64,000 nucleotides of DNA from Micromonospora gifhornensis (GCF_016863515.1 NZ_BOPA01000005.1:62001-126000), one strand, 5' to 3'. Positions 1 through 8,353 are shown, counted from the first letter of the stretch. A program made the numbers and translations. The notes: generated by a model from the letters alone, not told the origin.

Positions 1-30
1 GAGGAAGCACGCAATCGCTGGTAGCGGGTA

Positions 31-57
31 TGTCGAGATCCGGTGGTTGGCTCCGTC
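31..57 (+). promoter_or_regulatory. Candidate ECF42-type sigma promoter
   Basis: A TGTCGA hexamer at 31-36 is followed after 16 bases by CCGTCC at 53-58, about 50 bases upstream of the DGPF gene. From memory of the ECF42 literature, members recognise a TGTCGA -35 element with a CGTC/CGA-like -10, so this would make the module self-activating. Seen: the two motifs and their spacing. Inferred: sigma-factor recognition. Confidence 0.5.
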
Positions 58-109
58 CCCTGGGTGGAAGCGGCCAGAATGGGTCGTACAGGCATCGAGG
101 AGAACCAGC

Positions 110-517
110 ATGGCAAAGTATCTGCTGCTCAAGCACTACCGTGGTGCGCCGGCTGCGGTAAACGACGTGCCCATGGACCAGTGGACGCCGGAGGAGATCT
201 CGGCCCACATGCAGTACATGAGCGACTTCGCGGCCCGGCTGGAGGCGACGGGCGAGTTCGTCGACGGCCAGGCGCTCGCCCCGGAGGGGACCTTCGTCCG
301 GTACGACGGGGAGGGCCGTCCGCCGGTCACCGACGGTCCGTTCGCCGAGACCAAGGATCTCATCGCCGGCTGGATGATCATCGACGTCGACAGTTACGAA
401 CGGGCCATCGAGTTGGCCGGGGAGTTGTCGGCCGCGCCGGGGGCGGGCGGCAAGCCGATCCACGAATGGCTGGAGGTGCGCCCGTTCCTGGCCGCGCCGC
501 CCACCATCACGCAGTGA
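110..517 (+). CDS. DGPF/YCII-related protein
   Basis: A 135-residue protein of the YCII-related family (ferredoxin-like alpha/beta fold; biochemical role not established for this subgroup). The family signature DGPF is at residues 75-78, followed by AETKDLIAGWMIIDVDS. The ATG at 110 was chosen because GAGGAG lies about eight bases upstream; longer in-frame starts have no comparable ribosome-binding site. It ends five bases before an ECF sigma factor gene, and DGPF proteins next to ECF42 sigma factors are a well-known pairing, so it probably belongs to that factor's regulon. Its biochemical activity is unknown. Confidence 0.9.
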   Translation: MAKYLLLKHYRGAPAAVNDVPMDQWTPEEISAHMQYMSDFAARLEATGEFVDGQALAPEGTFVRYDGEGRPPVTDGPFAETKDLIAGWMIIDVDSYERAIELAGELSAAPGAGGKPIHEWLEVRPFLAAPPTITQ

Positions 518-521
518 CCTG

Positions 522-1667
522 ATGGACGAAGCACTGCTCCGGAGCCTCATTCCGGGCGTGCTCGGGGCCCTCGTCCGCCGCGGAGCAGACTTCGCGGCGG
601 CCGAGGACGCCGTCCAGGACGCGCTTGTCGAGGCGATCCGGACGTGGCCCACCGACCCGCCACGGGATCCGCAACGCTGGCTGATCACCGTGGCCTGGCG
701 TCGGTTTCTCGACGTGGCCCGGGCGGACGCCGCGCGCCGCCGACGGGAGGACCTCCTCGACGAGGAACCGGCACCCGGGCCCGCCGTTTCGGTGGACGAC
801 ACGCTGGCGCTGTATTTCCTCTGCGCCCATCCGTCGCTGACGCCGTCGTCGGCCGTCGCGCTCACGCTGCGCGCGGTCGGCGGGCTGACCACCCGCCAGA
901 TCGCCCAGGCGTACCTGGTGCCCGAGGCGACAATGGCGCAGCGCATCAGCCGGGCCAAGCGCACCGTCTCGGCGGTGCGGTTCGACCAGCCGGGCGAGGT
1001 CGCCACCGTGCTGCGCGTGCTGTACCTGGTCTTCAACGAGGGCTACTCGGGTGACGTCGACCTGGCCGCCGAGGCGATCCGACTGACCCGGCAACTCGCG
1101 GCGGTGATCGACCATCCCGAGGTGGCGGGGCTGCTCGCCCTCATGCTGCTGCACCACGCCCGCCGCGCGAGCCGGACCGCGCCCGACGGCAGCCTGGTGC
1201 CGCTCGCCGAGCAGGACCGGGGCCGCTGGGACACCACCGTGATCGCCGAGGGCATCGCGCTCCTGCAGGCGGCGCTGGCACGGGACCGGCTGGGCGAGTT
1301 CCAGGCCCAGGCCGCCATCGCGGCACTGCACGCCGACGCCCGCGCGGCCGAGGAGACCGACTGGGTGCAGATCGTCGAGTGGTACGACGAACTCGCGCAA
1401 CTGACCGACAGCCCGGTCGTACGACTCAACCGGGCGGTCGCCGTCGGGGAGGCCGACGGTCCACGCGCCGGTCTGGTGGCGCTCGCAGCATTGGACGAGG
1501 CGCTGCCCCGGCACACAGCCGTCGCGGCGTACCTGCACGAACGCGACGGCAACCTGGTGACGGCGGCGCGCCTGTACGCCGAGGCCGCTCGCAAGGCACC
1601 CAACCTCCCCGAACGGGATCACCTGACCCGCCAGGCCGCTCGCCTCAACACCAGCCTGTCCCGCTGA
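522..1667 (+). CDS. ECF42-type RNA polymerase sigma factor
   Basis: A 381-residue sigma-70 family protein. Region 2 covers about residues 10-75 (AAEDAVQDALVEAIRTWP, then PQRWLITVAWRRFLD) and region 4 about 115-160 (TTRQIAQAYLVPEATMAQRI, helix-turn-helix). Unlike a minimal 180-residue ECF factor it has a C-terminal extension of about 220 residues rich in alanine/leucine helices, resembling the TPR-like extension of group ECF42. No anti-sigma gene is adjacent; in this group the extension is thought to control activity. It follows the DGPF gene with a four-base gap, so the two are probably co-transcribed from the promoter at 31-57. Confidence 0.9.
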   Translation: MDEALLRSLIPGVLGALVRRGADFAAAEDAVQDALVEAIRTWPTDPPRDPQRWLITVAWRRFLDVARADAARRRREDLLDEEPAPGPAVSVDDTLALYFLCAHPSLTPSSAVALTLRAVGGLTTRQIAQAYLVPEATMAQRISRAKRTVSAVRFDQPGEVATVLRVLYLVFNEGYSGDVDLAAEAIRLTRQLAAVIDHPEVAGLLALMLLHHARRASRTAPDGSLVPLAEQDRGRWDTTVIAEGIALLQAALARDRLGEFQAQAAIAALHADARAAEETDWVQIVEWYDELAQLTDSPVVRLNRAVAVGEADGPRAGLVALAALDEALPRHTAVAAYLHERDGNLVTAARLYAEAARKAPNLPERDHLTRQAARLNTSLSR

Positions 1668-1706
1668 AGCGCCGACTGATCGCGGGGTCAGTAAACCAGC
1701 GACCCG

Positions 1707-1729
1707 GTCGACTCGCGTCCTGAGTCGAC
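1707..1729. promoter_or_regulatory. Perfect inverted repeat upstream of SDR gene
   Basis: GTCGACTC at 1707-1714 and GAGTCGAC at 1722-1729 form a perfect 8-base inverted repeat with a 7-base spacer, 17 bases before the SDR start. The dimension suits a dimeric repressor (TetR/MarR type). It has no U-tract, so a terminator for the sigma gene is less likely. Confidence 0.4.
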
Positions 1730-1745
1730 TGTCAGGATTGCGGCC

Positions 1746-2489
1746 ATGACGGTTCGATCTGCGCACAGGGTTGCACTGGTCACGGGCGGAAGCCGGGGCA
1801 TCGGCGCTGCGGTCGCGCGCCGGCTGGCCGAGGACGGCATCAACGTCGCGTTCACCTACCGCGCCGCCGAGGCGAGCGCGAAGGCCGTGGTCGCCGACAT
1901 CGAGGCGTACGGTCGGAGGGGTTTGTCGATAAGCGCGGACAGCGCCGACCCGGCGGCGGTCGTGGGTGCGGTCGAGCGGACCGTCGCCGAGTTCGGGCGG
2001 CTGGACATCCTGGTCAACAACGCCGGGGTGTTCGCCGGCGGGCCGATCGAGTCGGTCAGCTTCGAAGACCTCGACCGGGCGGTCGCGGTGAACGTGCGCG
2101 GGGTGTACCTGGTCACCCAGGCGGCGGTCCGCCACATGGGCGCCGGTGGGCGGATCGTCAACATCGGCAGCAGCTTCGCCAGCCGGGTGGCGGCGCCCGG
2201 GGTGAGCGCGTACGCGATGACCAAGAGCGCGGTCAACGGGCTGACCCGGGCACTGGCCCGGGAACTCGGCCCGCGCGGGATCACCGTCAACCTGATCCTG
2301 CCCGGCTCCACCGACACCGACATGAACCCGGCGGACAGCGCCGCTGCCGACGCCCAGCGCACCCAGATCGCCCTCGGTCGCTACGGGTCCCCGGCCGACG
2401 TGGCGGCCACGGTCAGCCACCTCGTCGGCGACGGTGGACAGCACATCAGTGGCGCGTCGATCGCCGTCGACGGCGGTGCCACGGCCTGA
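1746..2489 (+). CDS. SDR family oxidoreductase (FabG-like)
   Basis: A 247-residue classical short-chain dehydrogenase/reductase, NAD(P)(H)-dependent and cytoplasmic. The cofactor motif TGGSRGIG is at residues 13-20, NNAG follows DILV near residue 92, and the catalytic Tyr156 and Lys160 lie in SAYAMTKSA; the preceding Ser is in NIGSSFAS. The C-terminus GASIAVDGGATA is typical of FabG-like members. Substrate cannot be read from sequence. AGGA precedes the ATG by about nine bases. It is preceded by a palindrome at 1707-1729 and may be separately regulated from the sigma factor gene. Confidence 0.9.
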   Translation: MTVRSAHRVALVTGGSRGIGAAVARRLAEDGINVAFTYRAAEASAKAVVADIEAYGRRGLSISADSADPAAVVGAVERTVAEFGRLDILVNNAGVFAGGPIESVSFEDLDRAVAVNVRGVYLVTQAAVRHMGAGGRIVNIGSSFASRVAAPGVSAYAMTKSAVNGLTRALARELGPRGITVNLILPGSTDTDMNPADSAAADAQRTQIALGRYGSPADVAATVSHLVGDGGQHISGASIAVDGGATA

Positions 2490-2524
2490 GCCGGCCTGAG
2501 CGGCCGCCGGCCTGACGGGGTGGG

Positions 2525-3007
2525 CTACTGGAGCCCGCCCCGCACGGCGGTGATGCGCTGGGTGTTGAAGCCGAGCCAGTGCATGCGGCCGACGTAGCGG
2601 GCGTGTTCGACCTTGAGACAGCGGTCCAGGATGACCGTCAGACCGCCTTCCTCGGCGATGCGGGCACCCTCCTCGTTGATCACACCGAACTGGGTCCACA
2701 GCGTGCCGGCCTTGATCGCGACCGCCTCGCGGGCGATCTGCGGCAGGGCGCTGGGTGCCCGGAAGACGTTGACGATGTCCACCGGCACCGGTACGTCGGT
2801 CAGGCTCGGGTAGCTGCGCTCACCGAGGATCTCGGTCTCCCGAGGGTTCACCGGGATCATCCGATAGCCGTGCCGCTTCAGGTAGTAGCCGACGAAGTTG
2901 CTGGCCCGCAGCGCATTGCCGGACAGCCCGACGACCGCGATCGTCTTCGCCGTGTGCAGGGCGCGCTGGATGGTCGACACGTCCTGGTACCGCTCGACTG
3001 CGAACAT
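2525..3007 (-). CDS. CoA-binding domain protein (YccU family)
   Basis: A 160-residue protein with one Rossmann-like CoA-binding domain: TIAVVGLSGNALRASNFVG at about residues 22-40, then a region resembling succinyl-CoA ligase alpha (GTLWTQFGVINEEGARIAEE) and a conserved Cys in DRCLKVEHAR. The family binds CoA, but the physiological role is unclear. The ATG at 3007 was preferred over an upstream GTG because GAGGGAG lies at good spacing. It is the last gene of the reverse-strand metX-metY run, five bases after metY, so probably co-transcribed with methionine synthesis. Confidence 0.88.
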   Translation of the reverse strand: MFAVERYQDVSTIQRALHTAKTIAVVGLSGNALRASNFVGYYLKRHGYRMIPVNPRETEILGERSYPSLTDVPVPVDIVNVFRAPSALPQIAREAVAIKAGTLWTQFGVINEEGARIAEEGGLTVILDRCLKVEHARYVGRMHWLGFNTQRITAVRGGLQ

Positions 3008-3012
3008 GCCTG

Positions 3013-4338
3013 TCACTCCCTCACGGTCGCAGCGGCGACGTGCGCGAACGCCTGATCCAGGTCCCAGATCAGATCCTCGACGGATTCGGTGCCGACCGAC
3101 AGTCGTACGGTTCCCGGCCCGACTCCGGCCGCCTGCAGTTCGGCGTCGCTCAGCTGCCGGTGGGTGGTGCTGGCCGGGTGGATGATCAGGCTCTTGGCGT
3201 CGCCGACGTTGGCGAGGTGGGACCAGAGCGTCACACCGCGGATCAGGTTCTGTCCACCGTCGCGTCCGCCGGCGCAGTCGAACGAGAACACTGCCCCCGG
3301 GCCCAGGGGCAGGTACTTCTCCACAAGCGGCTGGTACCTGCTGTCGGGCAGGCCGGGGTAGGTGACGTTGGAGGCCAGCGGGTGCGATTCGAGGAAGGCC
3401 GCCACCCGGCGGGCGTTGGTTACGTGCCGCTCCATTCGCAGCGACAACGTCTCCAGGCCCTGGAGGAACAGGAACGCGTTGAACGGCGAGAGTGCGCCGC
3501 CGAGATCCCGCAGCGTCTCGGCGCGCAGCTTCATCAGATAGCCGTACGTGCCGAACGTCTCGTGGAACTGGAGACCGTGATAGGCCGGTGACGGGTCGGC
3601 GATGACCGGGAACCGGCCGTTCGACCAGTTGAAGGTGCCGGCCTCCACGACCACACCACCGATGCTGGTGCCGTGACCGCCGATGAACTTGGTCGCCGAG
3701 TGGACCACGATGTCGGCGCCCCACTCGATGGGCCGGCAGAGGTACGGCGTGGCGAAGGTGTTGTCGACGACAAGCGGTAGCTCGTGTTCGTGGGCGATGC
3801 CGGCCACCGTCTCGATGTCCAGCACGTTCCCGCCGGGATTGCCGATCGTCTCGCCGAAGAACGCCTTCGTGTTCGCCCGGACCGCCTTGCGCCACGCCTG
3901 CGGATCGTCGGGGTCGACCCAGCTCAGCTCGACGTTCATCTTGCGCAGCAGGTGCTTGAGCTGGTTGACCGTGCCGCCGTACAGGGCCGCGGAGGCGACG
4001 ACGTGGTCGCCCGGCTCCAGCAGGGTGAACAGTGCCGCCGCCTGGGCGGCGATCCCGCTTGCGAAGGCCACCGCACCTGCGCCGCCTTCGAGGTTGGCGA
4101 TCCGTTCCTCGAACACCGCGACGGTCGGATTCATGATCCGCGAGTACGTGTTGCCGTACTCCTGGAGGTTGAAGTAGGCGGCGGCTGACTCCGGATCCTC
4201 GAAGACGTAGCTGGTGGTCTGGAAGATCGGCACTGCCCGCGCGCCCGTGTTCGGGTCCGGGCGTTGCCCGGCGTGCAGTTGCCGGGTCTCGAACCCGAAC
4301 TCGTGGGCGTCCTCGATGCGCTTCGGCTGTTGGGTCAC
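3013..4338 (-). CDS. metY: O-acetylhomoserine sulfhydrylase
   Basis: A 441-residue PLP enzyme of the Cys/Met metabolism family. It converts O-acetylhomoserine and sulfide to homocysteine in the direct-sulfhydrylation route to methionine. ETRQLHAGQ at the N-terminus, ASGIAAQAA, and the PLP-lysine motif SATKFIGGHGTSIGG are visible; length fits MetY (about 430). A GTG at 4338 preceded by GAGGA is the likely start; GTG 4362 is an in-frame alternative. It lies just downstream of metX, which makes its substrate; together with the CoA-binding gene they form one transcription unit. Confidence 0.93.
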   Translation of the reverse strand: MTQQPKRIEDAHEFGFETRQLHAGQRPDPNTGARAVPIFQTTSYVFEDPESAAAYFNLQEYGNTYSRIMNPTVAVFEERIANLEGGAGAVAFASGIAAQAAALFTLLEPGDHVVASAALYGGTVNQLKHLLRKMNVELSWVDPDDPQAWRKAVRANTKAFFGETIGNPGGNVLDIETVAGIAHEHELPLVVDNTFATPYLCRPIEWGADIVVHSATKFIGGHGTSIGGVVVEAGTFNWSNGRFPVIADPSPAYHGLQFHETFGTYGYLMKLRAETLRDLGGALSPFNAFLFLQGLETLSLRMERHVTNARRVAAFLESHPLASNVTYPGLPDSRYQPLVEKYLPLGPGAVFSFDCAGGRDGGQNLIRGVTLWSHLANVGDAKSLIIHPASTTHRQLSDAELQAAGVGPGTVRLSVGTESVEDLIWDLDQAFAHVAAATVRE

Positions 4339-4370
4339 GGATTCCTCGTTGCTCTCCGACACTCGCTGGC

Positions 4371-5567
4371 TCACTGCTCGGCCAGGAAGCGACGGACGAT
4401 GGGGGTTTGCTGTGCTTCCTCCAGCAGGAAGCTGTCGTGGCCGTAGGGTGCCTCGATCAGGTGGAACTCGACCGGCTTGCCGAGGGAGCGCAGCGCCTGC
4501 TCGATCTCGGCGGAGGCGGCCGGTGGATAGAGCCAGTCGGAGCTGAAGGCGATCAGCAGCGTACGGGCCGAGACGCCGGCCAGCGCCTGCTGGAGGGACC
4601 CGCCGCCGTGTTCCCGCCCGAGGTCGAAGTAGGTCAATGCGCGGGACAGGTAGAGATAGGTGTTGGCGTCGAAGCGTCGGACGAACGACGCCGCCTGGTG
4701 TTGCAGGTAGTTCTCGACCTCGAACTCCGGTTCCCGCAGGGTGTAGCGGATGTCGTCGGCGAACTGCAACCGCCGGCCGAATCTGTCGCCGAGCGCGGGC
4801 GCCGACAGGTAGGTGATGTGCCCGAGCATCCGGGCCACTCCCATGCCGGCGTCGGGTGTCTGGCCGGTGCCGTAGTAGTGGCCGCCCCGCCAGGCGGGGT
4901 CGCGCATGATCGCGTCTCGGGCGATCGCGTTCCAGGCGACTCCCTGTGGGTGCAGCGCGTGGGTGGAGGCGATCACCACGATGGCGTCGACCTGGTCGGG
5001 GTAGCGAACGGCCCACTCCAGCGCCTGCATGCCGCCGAGTGAGCCGCCGGCCACCGCCGCGAGCCGTTCGATGCCGAGCACGTCGAGGAAGGCACGCTGG
5101 CAGCGGACCATGTCGCCCACAGTGAGGACCGGGAAATCCGAGCCGTACGGGCGGCCGGTGGCCGGGTCTGTCGAGGACGGGCCGGTCGTGCCGCGGCAGC
5201 CGCCGATCAGGTTCGTGGCGATGACGAAGTAGCGGTCGGTGTCGAAGGCCTTGCCGGGGCCGATCATGCCGTCCCACCAGCCGAGGCCCTTGCCGGTCGG
5301 GCCGTCGCGACCCTCGGCTCCGAACCCGTCCCGGGTGCTGGCCGCTGGTGGGGTCTTGGCGAAGCCCGCCGCGTGTGCGTCACCGCTGAGCGCGTGGCAG
5401 ACGAGGATGACGTTGTCGCGCTGCGGCGAGAGCGTGCCGTACGTCTCGTAGGCCACCCGGACGGGGTGCAGCTCGCGTCCACAATCGAGGGTCAACGGGG
5501 CCGACAGGTCCAGGTGCTGCGTCTCGACGCTGCCGACCGAGCCGGCCGACAGGGTCGCTGCGGCCAT
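4371..5567 (-). CDS. metX: Homoserine O-acetyltransferase
   Basis: A 398-residue alpha/beta-hydrolase-fold acyltransferase that makes O-acetyl-L-homoserine from homoserine and acetyl-CoA. Motifs are VCHALSGDAHAAG near the oxyanion region and the nucleophile elbow GGSLGGMQ; the C-terminal APYGHDSFLLE supplies the catalytic His. The arginine of GGCRGTTGPSS is also typical of MetX. Length is normal. It is the first gene of the reverse-strand metX-metY unit. About 100 bases separate it from the divergent OsmC gene; I see no SAM riboswitch fold there. Confidence 0.94.
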   Translation of the reverse strand: MAAATLSAGSVGSVETQHLDLSAPLTLDCGRELHPVRVAYETYGTLSPQRDNVILVCHALSGDAHAAGFAKTPPAASTRDGFGAEGRDGPTGKGLGWWDGMIGPGKAFDTDRYFVIATNLIGGCRGTTGPSSTDPATGRPYGSDFPVLTVGDMVRCQRAFLDVLGIERLAAVAGGSLGGMQALEWAVRYPDQVDAIVVIASTHALHPQGVAWNAIARDAIMRDPAWRGGHYYGTGQTPDAGMGVARMLGHITYLSAPALGDRFGRRLQFADDIRYTLREPEFEVENYLQHQAASFVRRFDANTYLYLSRALTYFDLGREHGGGSLQQALAGVSARTLLIAFSSDWLYPPAASAEIEQALRSLGKPVEFHLIEAPYGHDSFLLEEAQQTPIVRRFLAEQ

Positions 5568-5666
5568 GCGAGCGATGATAGCTAGCCAAACTCCGGGCAG
5601 GCCAGTGTATTGTCGTTTTTCTCGATAGGTCTTCTAGGAAATCGGGCGCGAGGGGAGATTCATCAC

Positions 5667-6215
5667 ATGTCGGGTGTCGACAACGGGGTGAACGTGCAGG
5701 CACTGCTCGACGCGCGGGAGGTGCTGAAGGGGGCACCCGAGGCCGCCCAGTTCGTCTGGCGCGCAACCTCGAAGTGGGAGAAGGGCGTCCACAGCACCAC
5801 CACGATTCAGAAATACTTCGGGCTCGGCCAGGAGCAGTCGCACAAGACCAGGGCGGAGTTCTCCGCCGACCACCCCGAGGTCTTCGCCGCCGAGGACAAC
5901 GGCATCACCCCGATCGAGTACCTCCTGGTCGGCCTGGCGAGCTGCCTGACGGCCGGCGTGGCGTCCGTCGCCCAGAACCGGGGCATCCAGCTGCGTTCGG
6001 TCTCCTCGACGGTCGAGGGCAGCCACGACATCCGGGGCATTCTCGGTGCCGACAGCGACGTCCGGAACGGCTTCAACGACATCAAGGTCACCTTCAACAT
6101 CGACGCGGACGCCTCCAAGGAGGATATCCAGGCGTTGGTGGCCCAGTCGCAGAAGCGATCGGCGGTCTTCGACGCGCTCACCAACCCGACCGACGTCACG
6201 GTCGAAGTCGCCTGA
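5667..6215 (+). CDS. OsmC family protein, single cysteine
   Basis: A 182-residue OsmC-fold protein. The core helix carries LVGLASCLTAGV with Cys93, equivalent to the peroxidatic cysteine of OsmC/Ohr. The second conserved position, normally Cys in a C-P-V motif, is Ser165 (SQKRSAVFDAL), so the protein has only one cysteine and should not form the classical intramolecular disulfide. It may use an external thiol or have another function. The ATG at 5667 has GAGGGGAGA upstream. It is divergent from metX and 13 bases upstream of the proposed flavoenzyme start, so the two are likely co-transcribed. Confidence 0.87.
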   Translation: MSGVDNGVNVQALLDAREVLKGAPEAAQFVWRATSKWEKGVHSTTTIQKYFGLGQEQSHKTRAEFSADHPEVFAAEDNGITPIEYLLVGLASCLTAGVASVAQNRGIQLRSVSSTVEGSHDIRGILGADSDVRNGFNDIKVTFNIDADASKEDIQALVAQSQKRSAVFDALTNPTDVTVEVA

Positions 6216-6228
6216 GGCGGGCCGAGCG

Positions 6229-7470
6229 ATCGAGCACGTCACCACGATCGTCGTCGGGGCCGGGCACGCCGGCCTGGCGGCGAGCTACTTCCTCACCGAG
6301 CAGGCGATCGACCATGTCGTGCTCGAACGCGGCGAGATCGCCAACTCGTGGCGGCACGAGCGGTGGGACTCCCTGCGACTGCTCACCCCCAACTGGCTGA
6401 ACCGGCTACCCGGCCACAGCTACCAGGGACCGGACCCGGACGGTTACCTGACGATGGGCGAGGTGGTCGAGTTCATCGAGCACTTCGCCGTCGCCTCGGC
6501 CGCGCCGGTGCGTACCGGCACGAACGTCGAGTCGTTGCGGCGCGACGGCGACGGGTATCTCGTCTCGACAAGTCGCGGCGACCTGCGCTGTCGGGCGGTG
6601 GTCCTGGCCAGCGGCGCCTGCAACGTACCGACGGTGCCGGCGATCAGTGCCGGGGTGCCGACCTCCGTCGCGCAGCTGACACCCTTCGACTACCGCGGCC
6701 CGGATCACGTCGCCGAGGGCGGCGTACTGGTGGTGGGCGCTTCGGCCACCGGTGTGCAACTCGCGGCGGAGCTGCAACGCGCCGGCCGCCAGGTGATCCT
6801 GGCGGCGGGCGAGCACGTGCGAATGCCGCGCGTGTACCGGGGACGCGACGTGCTGTGGTGGATGGACGCCTCGGGCGTGTGGGACCAGCGGTACGACGAG
6901 GTCGACGACCTCACGCGGGCCCGTCGACTGCCGTCGCCGCAACTCGTCGGCACCCCGGAGCGCAGCACCCTCGACCTCAACGCGCTCACCGGACTCGGCG
7001 TCGAACTGGTCGGCCGGCTGGCCGCCGTACGCGACGGATCTGCGCTCTTCTCGGGCGGGCTGCGTAACGTGTGCTCGCTCGCCGACCTGAAGATGCGACG
7101 CCTGCTGGCCGGCTTCGACGAGTGGGCCCGTACCACCGGCCGGGACGCCGAAGTCGGACCGCCGGAGGAGTTCGCGCCCACCACGGTCGCTGCCTCGACC
7201 CGGCTACGCCTCGACCTGCGCGGCGGTGATGTGGGCACGATCGTCTGGGCGACCGGCTTCCGCCCCGACTACCGGTGGCTCGACGTGCCGGTGGTCGACG
7301 AGAAGGGTCGGCTGCGCCACGAAGGGGGAGTGCTCGACAGCCCCGGCCTGTACGCCCTGGGTCTGCCGCTGCTGCGACGACGCCGATCCACCTTCATCAG
7401 CGGCGTCGAGGACGACGCCCGCGCGGTGGTCGACCACCTCGCGAAGCACCTTCCTGCGTCGGCAGGCTGA
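6229..7470 (+). CDS. FAD-dependent monooxygenase-like oxidoreductase
   Basis: About 413 residues, flavin-containing monooxygenase/CzcO type. An N-terminal FAD-binding Rossmann motif GAGHAGLAASY, the NADPH-binding motif VVGASATGVQLA near the middle, and a C-terminal WATGFRPDY (the conserved ATG(F/Y) motif) are visible. No ATG, GTG, TTG or CTG occurs in frame between an ATG at 6046, deep inside the OsmC gene, and the Rossmann strand TTIVVGAG. ATC at 6229 is the best placed candidate. Either an unusual start, initiation coupled to OsmC termination, or a sequence error is needed. The stop codon directly abuts the stop of the convergent LysR gene. Confidence 0.85.
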   Translation: MEHVTTIVVGAGHAGLAASYFLTEQAIDHVVLERGEIANSWRHERWDSLRLLTPNWLNRLPGHSYQGPDPDGYLTMGEVVEFIEHFAVASAAPVRTGTNVESLRRDGDGYLVSTSRGDLRCRAVVLASGACNVPTVPAISAGVPTSVAQLTPFDYRGPDHVAEGGVLVVGASATGVQLAAELQRAGRQVILAAGEHVRMPRVYRGRDVLWWMDASGVWDQRYDEVDDLTRARRLPSPQLVGTPERSTLDLNALTGLGVELVGRLAAVRDGSALFSGGLRNVCSLADLKMRRLLAGFDEWARTTGRDAEVGPPEEFAPTTVAASTRLRLDLRGGDVGTIVWATGFRPDYRWLDVPVVDEKGRLRHEGGVLDSPGLYALGLPLLRRRRSTFISGVEDDARAVVDHLAKHLPASAG

Positions 7471-8334
7471 TCAGCTGGCCGACACGAAGTGTCGGGTCGC
7501 GGTGCGGACGAGCCCGGCCACGGCGCGGGAGCGGTTGTGCGGGAGCCAGGCGAGAACGGTGGTGACGTGCGGCGCGTCGGTCAGGCTGACGGCAGCGTGT
7601 GCGTTCCACAGCCATGATCGGGACGAGGCGCAGAGCACGGCCACGGTGTGCCCGAGCGCGATCAGTTGCGCCAGCTGGGACTGGTCGTGGATCTCGGGAC
7701 CCGGGCCGGGCTCGTACGTGCCGTCCTGTCGGGGCCAACGGGCGACCGGCAGCTCCGGTATGTCACTCACATCAGCCACGGTCAGCGACGTACGCGCGGC
7801 GAGGGGATGCTCGGCGGGCAGGATGGCGACCTGCTGTTCGGTCAGCAGATCCTCGGTGTCGAGCCCGGTGAGGTCGTCGAAGGGCCGCTGCATGAGGGCG
7901 ACGTCGGCGCGGCCGTCGCGCAGCATCCGCGCCTGTTCGCCCATGCGACACAGCAGCACCTCGACCTCGACCGCGCCAGGTTCGGCGGCGTGGGCGTCGA
8001 GAAGCTTTCGCAACAGTTCGTGATTCGCGCCGGCCTTCGTCACCAGGGCGAGGCGGTTCGGGGTGGAGGCGGCCCGACGCGTGCGGCGGGCCGCTGCCGT
8101 GGTCGCGTCGAGGATGGCGCGGGCCTCGTCGAGCAACACCTGGCCCGCGTCGGTGAGGGTGACGCTGCGGCGGTCACGGTCGAGCAGGGTGACACCGAGA
8201 CGCCGTTCGAGTTGCGCGATCGCCCGGGACAGCGGTGGCTGAGCGATGCCGAGGCGCTCGGCCGCCCGGCTGAAGTGCAGTTCCTCGGCGACCGCGACGA
8301 AGTACCTGAGTTCGCGGGTCTCCAACGTGTCCAC
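7471..8334 (-). CDS. LysR family transcriptional regulator
   Basis: A 287-residue regulator. The N-terminal winged HTH is clear (LRYFVAVAEELHFSRAAERL, then QPPLSRAIAQLERRLGVTLL), followed by the periplasmic-binding-protein-like effector domain. The GTG at 8334 places the HTH at residue 6, as usual; an ATG at 8379 would add 15 unlikely residues. It is divergent from an SDR gene with a 92-base shared region containing a T-N11-A palindrome, so it probably controls that gene and itself. Its stop is contiguous with that of the upstream flavoenzyme gene (TGATCA at the junction). Confidence 0.92.
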   Translation of the reverse strand: MDTLETRELRYFVAVAEELHFSRAAERLGIAQPPLSRAIAQLERRLGVTLLDRDRRSVTLTDAGQVLLDEARAILDATTAAARRTRRAASTPNRLALVTKAGANHELLRKLLDAHAAEPGAVEVEVLLCRMGEQARMLRDGRADVALMQRPFDDLTGLDTEDLLTEQQVAILPAEHPLAARTSLTVADVSDIPELPVARWPRQDGTYEPGPGPEIHDQSQLAQLIALGHTVAVLCASSRSWLWNAHAAVSLTDAPHVTTVLAWLPHNRSRAVAGLVRTATRHFVSAS

Positions 8335-8353
8335 CGATCGACGATACTGCGCT

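Noticed and set aside
507..2699. A reverse-strand open frame of 730 codons opposite the sigma factor and SDR genes
   Set aside because: Composition is typical of antisense shadow frames and the plus-strand genes are well supported.
5568..5666. Possible SAM riboswitch upstream of metX
   Set aside because: The reverse-strand leader is short (under 100 bases shared with a divergent gene) and shows no kink-turn or pseudoknot layout of known SAM riboswitches.
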